This document shows positions 5,344-7,734 of a stretch of 7,734 bases of DNA, piece after piece. Numbering within the stretch: position 1 is the stretch's first letter; the number at the start of each line of letters is the position of its first letter. The notes beneath the pieces are model-generated. The model saw only the letters and a list, made by a program, of their open reading frames with translations, ran no database searches and was not told the origin of the DNA. A program made the translations under genes and the position numbers. The DNA is from JAWXUT01 sp044426075 (GTDB lineage Bacteria > Bacillota > Clostridia > Christensenellales > DTU072): positions 1 through 7,734 of the forward strand of contig JAWXUT010000084.1 of NCBI GenBank assembly GCA_044426075.1, given 5' to 3'.

Positions 5344-7734
5344 CTAGTCTTCGCGTGAATCAAGTATCTTTTGCAATACTTTTTCGCGCTTTGCTTCTAA
5401 CTTGATTTGTTTGTATTTGTTCTTTTTCTTATCTTTTTTGGCTTTTTGTGTAGCTATTTTTGAAGCATAGTCACTTTGAGCTAATAGTACGCCATCTACA
5501 ATTGCTTGCTCAGTTGGCATCAATTTGTCTTCGCCTTCTTCAAGTGCAGCCTCTTCCATTTCGTCACTCTTTAGTGCATTTATACGAGTTAAGTCTTTTT
5601 CTTTACGGTTGAATAAATCGTAAATTATTGGAACAAAGAATAATGTTAGTAGCGTTGCATATGCAAGTCCGCCGATAACACCTATTGCAAGTGGTTGCAA
5701 CATAATACCTTGAATAGATGTATCAACAGCCATAACTAGCATAGCCATAATTGTTGTAAGTGCTGTCATCAAGATTGGGCGGATACGGTCGATACCCGTT
5801 CTTATTAGTGCTTCACGCTTAGGTGTGCCATTTTCAATCAACTTGTTAGCATAGTCTACAAAAACAATACCATTGTTAACAACAATACCCATTAGAACTA
5901 TCAAACCAAGCAGTGCCAATATTGACATTTCGAAGCCCAAGATGTACAACAACGCCAAACTTCCAGTAAATGCAAGTGGAATTGTAAACATAATGATAAA
6001 TGGTGATTTTAGTGATTGGAATTGTGCAACCATAACTAGATAAATAAGTACAATAGCAAGACCCAAAACTAGATACAATGTATTGAAAACTTCTGTCATA
6101 ATGGCATTACTTGTATCTCTATCGATAACCAAATCGCCGTGTGAAGTCAACTCGTATTCATCAAGAATTGTATTTATGGCAGCGTTAATTTCATCCGATG
6201 TGTAATTTAATGTGTCATAAGTAATTGTAATTGTGCCCATTCTTTGACCATCTTCACGATAAATTGAAGAGTATCCATCAATTAGCGCAATATCAGAAGG
6301 AATTTGTTCTGTTGTTGAAGATGTACGATATACAATATTGCCATCAGCATCTTTCACAAAACTTTCATCTGACAAAATTTCATATAGATAGAATGGTTCT
6401 GCCTCAAACCCTTCTGTGCCAAATAGGTCTTCAGTAACCATTTCTAGCATAACAAGGTCTATATCATCTGTAAAGTAAGTGCTGTAAGTGGTGTAATCAC
6501 TAACGGTGTAGCTTACTGTTTCGTAAGAAACCTCGTGAAGCGTTACATTTTCGCCAGCATCATTTGTATCAACATATTCTGTTACAACTGCATACTCGTA
6601 TGTAAATGCACCGTCAATGTATGTAAGAGGAATATAATCGCCAACCGCAACTTCTACAATTTCACCATTGTGTTTAACAAATATTGAGCTCTTTCCGTTG
6701 TTTAGAGCATAGTAGTCGGCATCTACACCAATGTCACCCAAGTTGTTTTCAAAATAGATTCTAGTGTAATCGGTGCCCGTACTATTATAAGCCCTATACC
6801 ACGCAAGACCAGTATAAGATGTATCAAGAATATAAACTGCATAGTCTTCAGTTTCATCTGCAAGCTCAATGCTATCAATAGTAATTGAAGTTGAGGAGCT
6901 TGGCGCTGTGATTAGGCTAGCAATTTGTAAATAAGCTGTTGCAACAGTCAATCCATATTCACTAGCTTTTGCCTTATCTATTACAATATAGTATTGTTGG
7001 TCATCACTACTTGAACCATCACTAACGCTTGTAACACCAGGTATTTCACTGATTAATGCAGTTAAGTCAGAACCCGTTGTTGTCAATGTAGTTATATCAT
7101 CGCTGTAGTAAGATAGCGTAATGTCATCGTTAACAAATGTTGAAACAGTGTCCATAGCAGTATTTTCAACTATTGAGAATGTAAATAAGCTATTTGACTT
7201 CATTGCAAGAGCACTTGTGATATCTGCAATAATTTCTACAGTAGAGTCATCCCTATCACGATAATCACATAAACCTACAGTGGCTGTAATTGTGGTATCG
7301 CCAATGGTAATGCCAGAAACTGTCATACCCGAGCTGTATGCAATACCAATTGTTTCAACTTCATCATAACTAGTTAGTACGCTTTCGATAATAGCAACAG
7401 TTTCTTCAACCGCCATATCGTATGTGTAGTAATCTTCGGAACTTTTGCTAACACCAACATTCATTGTGCTAAGTGTTGCAGTATCGATCTCAACGCTAAT
7501 TGTTAAGCCACCCTCATCAGCAGTAGTAAAGAATTCCATACCAAGTGTGGTTGCACCAAGTGCGCTAACACCAAACAATGTAATAACTAGTACAATAACA
7601 ACCCACTTGTGATTTAAGCACTTATTAAGAGTTTTTGCATAAGCCTTTTTTATTGCAACAAATATTTTTCCGTCTTGAGTTGGTTTGTCATTTTTAAGCC
7701 AAGAAGCAGCCATTCGAACCACACAAAGCGCGCT
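5344..7734 (-). CDS. RND-family efflux permease, C-terminal part (N-terminus outside the window)
   Basis: This is an HAE1/AcrB/SwrC-like proton-driven exporter in the membrane. The frame stays open to the window edge, so the GTG at 7722 is probably not a start and the N-terminal half (TM1-TM6) is missing from view. Numbering from 7722, TM7 is at about 39-60, followed by GMEFFTTADEG, the typical entry to the second porter domain. An extracytoplasmic loop spans about 61-545, with REDGQR (489-494). TM8 to TM12 run from about 547 to 703 and include IPLAF (581-585), GIVVNNGIVFVDYANKL (612-628) and RIRPILMTAL (646-655). The loop is about 485 residues, much longer than the roughly 300 usual for AcrB, and rich in Ser, Thr, Asp and Tyr. 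The tail after TM12 (704-792) is about 89 residues and ends very Lys-rich. The substrate cannot be told. Stop codons TAG-TAA lie 60 bases before the aspS promoter. Confidence 0.9.
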   Translation of the reverse strand, partial: SALCVVRMAASWLKNDKPTQDGKIFVAIKKAYAKTLNKCLNHKWVVIVLVITLFGVSALGATTLGMEFFTTADEGGLTISVEIDTATLSTMNVGVSKSSEDYYTYDMAVEETVAIIESVLTSYDEVETIGIAYSSGMTVSGITIGDTTITATVGLCDYRDRDDSTVEIIADITSALAMKSNSLFTFSIVENTAMDTVSTFVNDDITLSYYSDDITTLTTTGSDLTALISEIPGVTSVSDGSSSDDQQYYIVIDKAKASEYGLTVATAYLQIASLITAPSSSTSITIDSIELADETEDYAVYILDTSYTGLAWYRAYNSTGTDYTRIYFENNLGDIGVDADYYALNNGKSSIFVKHNGEIVEVAVGDYIPLTYIDGAFTYEYAVVTEYVDTNDAGENVTLHEVSYETVSYTVSDYTTYSTYFTDDIDLVMLEMVTEDLFGTEGFEAEPFYLYEILSDESFVKDADGNIVYRTSSTTEQIPSDIALIDGYSSIYREDGQRMGTITITYDTLNYTSDEINAAINTILDEYELTSHGDLVIDRDTSNAIMTEVFNTLYLVLGLAIVLIYLVMVAQFQSLKSPFIIMFTIPLAFTGSLALLYILGFEMSILALLGLIVLMGIVVNNGIVFVDYANKLIENGTPKREALIRTGIDRIRPILMTALTTIMAMLVMAVDTSIQGIMLQPLAIGVIGGLAYATLLTLFFVPIIYDLFNRKEKDLTRINALKSDEMEEAALEEGEDKLMPTEQAIVDGVLLAQSDYASKIATQKAKKDKKKNKYKQIKLEAKREKVLQKILDSRED

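Noticed and set aside
6231..6437. Plus-strand open frame of 68 codons opposite the RND gene.
   Set aside because: It is antisense to the conserved exporter frame, with no ribosome binding site or recognisable motif.
7711..7722. GTG at 7722 or ATG at 7711-7713 as the true start of the RND gene.
   Set aside because: The frame is open to the window edge, and the protein begins just before TM7. RND permeases need TM1-TM6, so the gene is cut by the window rather than starting here.

Overview
The window reads as low-GC Firmicutes-type (probably Clostridia) chromosomal DNA. The main reasons are a tRNA-sensing T-box leader with an intrinsic terminator, strong AGGAG-type ribosome binding sites, AT-rich codon use and the aspS-gatCAB gene set. 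All recognised features lie on the minus strand, so the biological order runs from high to low coordinates. The genus cannot be named from sequence alone.

Layout in transcription order: (1) 7734-5344, the C-terminal part of an RND-family multidrug or lipid exporter, cut by the window edge. It has TM7, an unusually long extracytoplasmic loop, TM8-TM12 and a long charged cytoplasmic tail. (2) 5343-5018, a 326-base gap holding a sigma-A-like promoter and a T-box leader (Stem I, Stem III, T-box bulge, competing antiterminator and terminator). (3) 5017-168, a tight four-gene operon aspS-gatC-gatA-gatB, with gaps or overlaps of +8, -1 and -11 bases. (4) 145-115, an intrinsic terminator. (5) 112-1, the 5' end of a group II intron, apparently subgroup IIC, placed just after the terminator and running out of the window on the same strand.

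How it fits together: AspRS and the GatCAB amidotransferase are the two enzymes of the indirect route to Asn-tRNA(Asn). A non-discriminating AspRS charges tRNA(Asn) with aspartate, and GatCAB amidates it. GatCAB also converts Glu-tRNA(Gln) to Gln-tRNA(Gln). The AspRS carries His31-Gly, as in known non-discriminating bacterial enzymes. The transcribed leader contains no GAC or GAU aspartate codon. Its best specifier candidate is a GAAU stretch with overlapping Glu (GAA) and Asn (AAU) codons, recalling the two-codon T-box described for the Clostridium acetobutylicum transamidation operon. The operon may therefore sense the tRNAs of the amidation pathway rather than tRNA(Asp).

The points most worth a second look are the specifier identity of the T-box, the group IIC intron behind the operon terminator, and the enlarged loop and basic tail of the RND protein.
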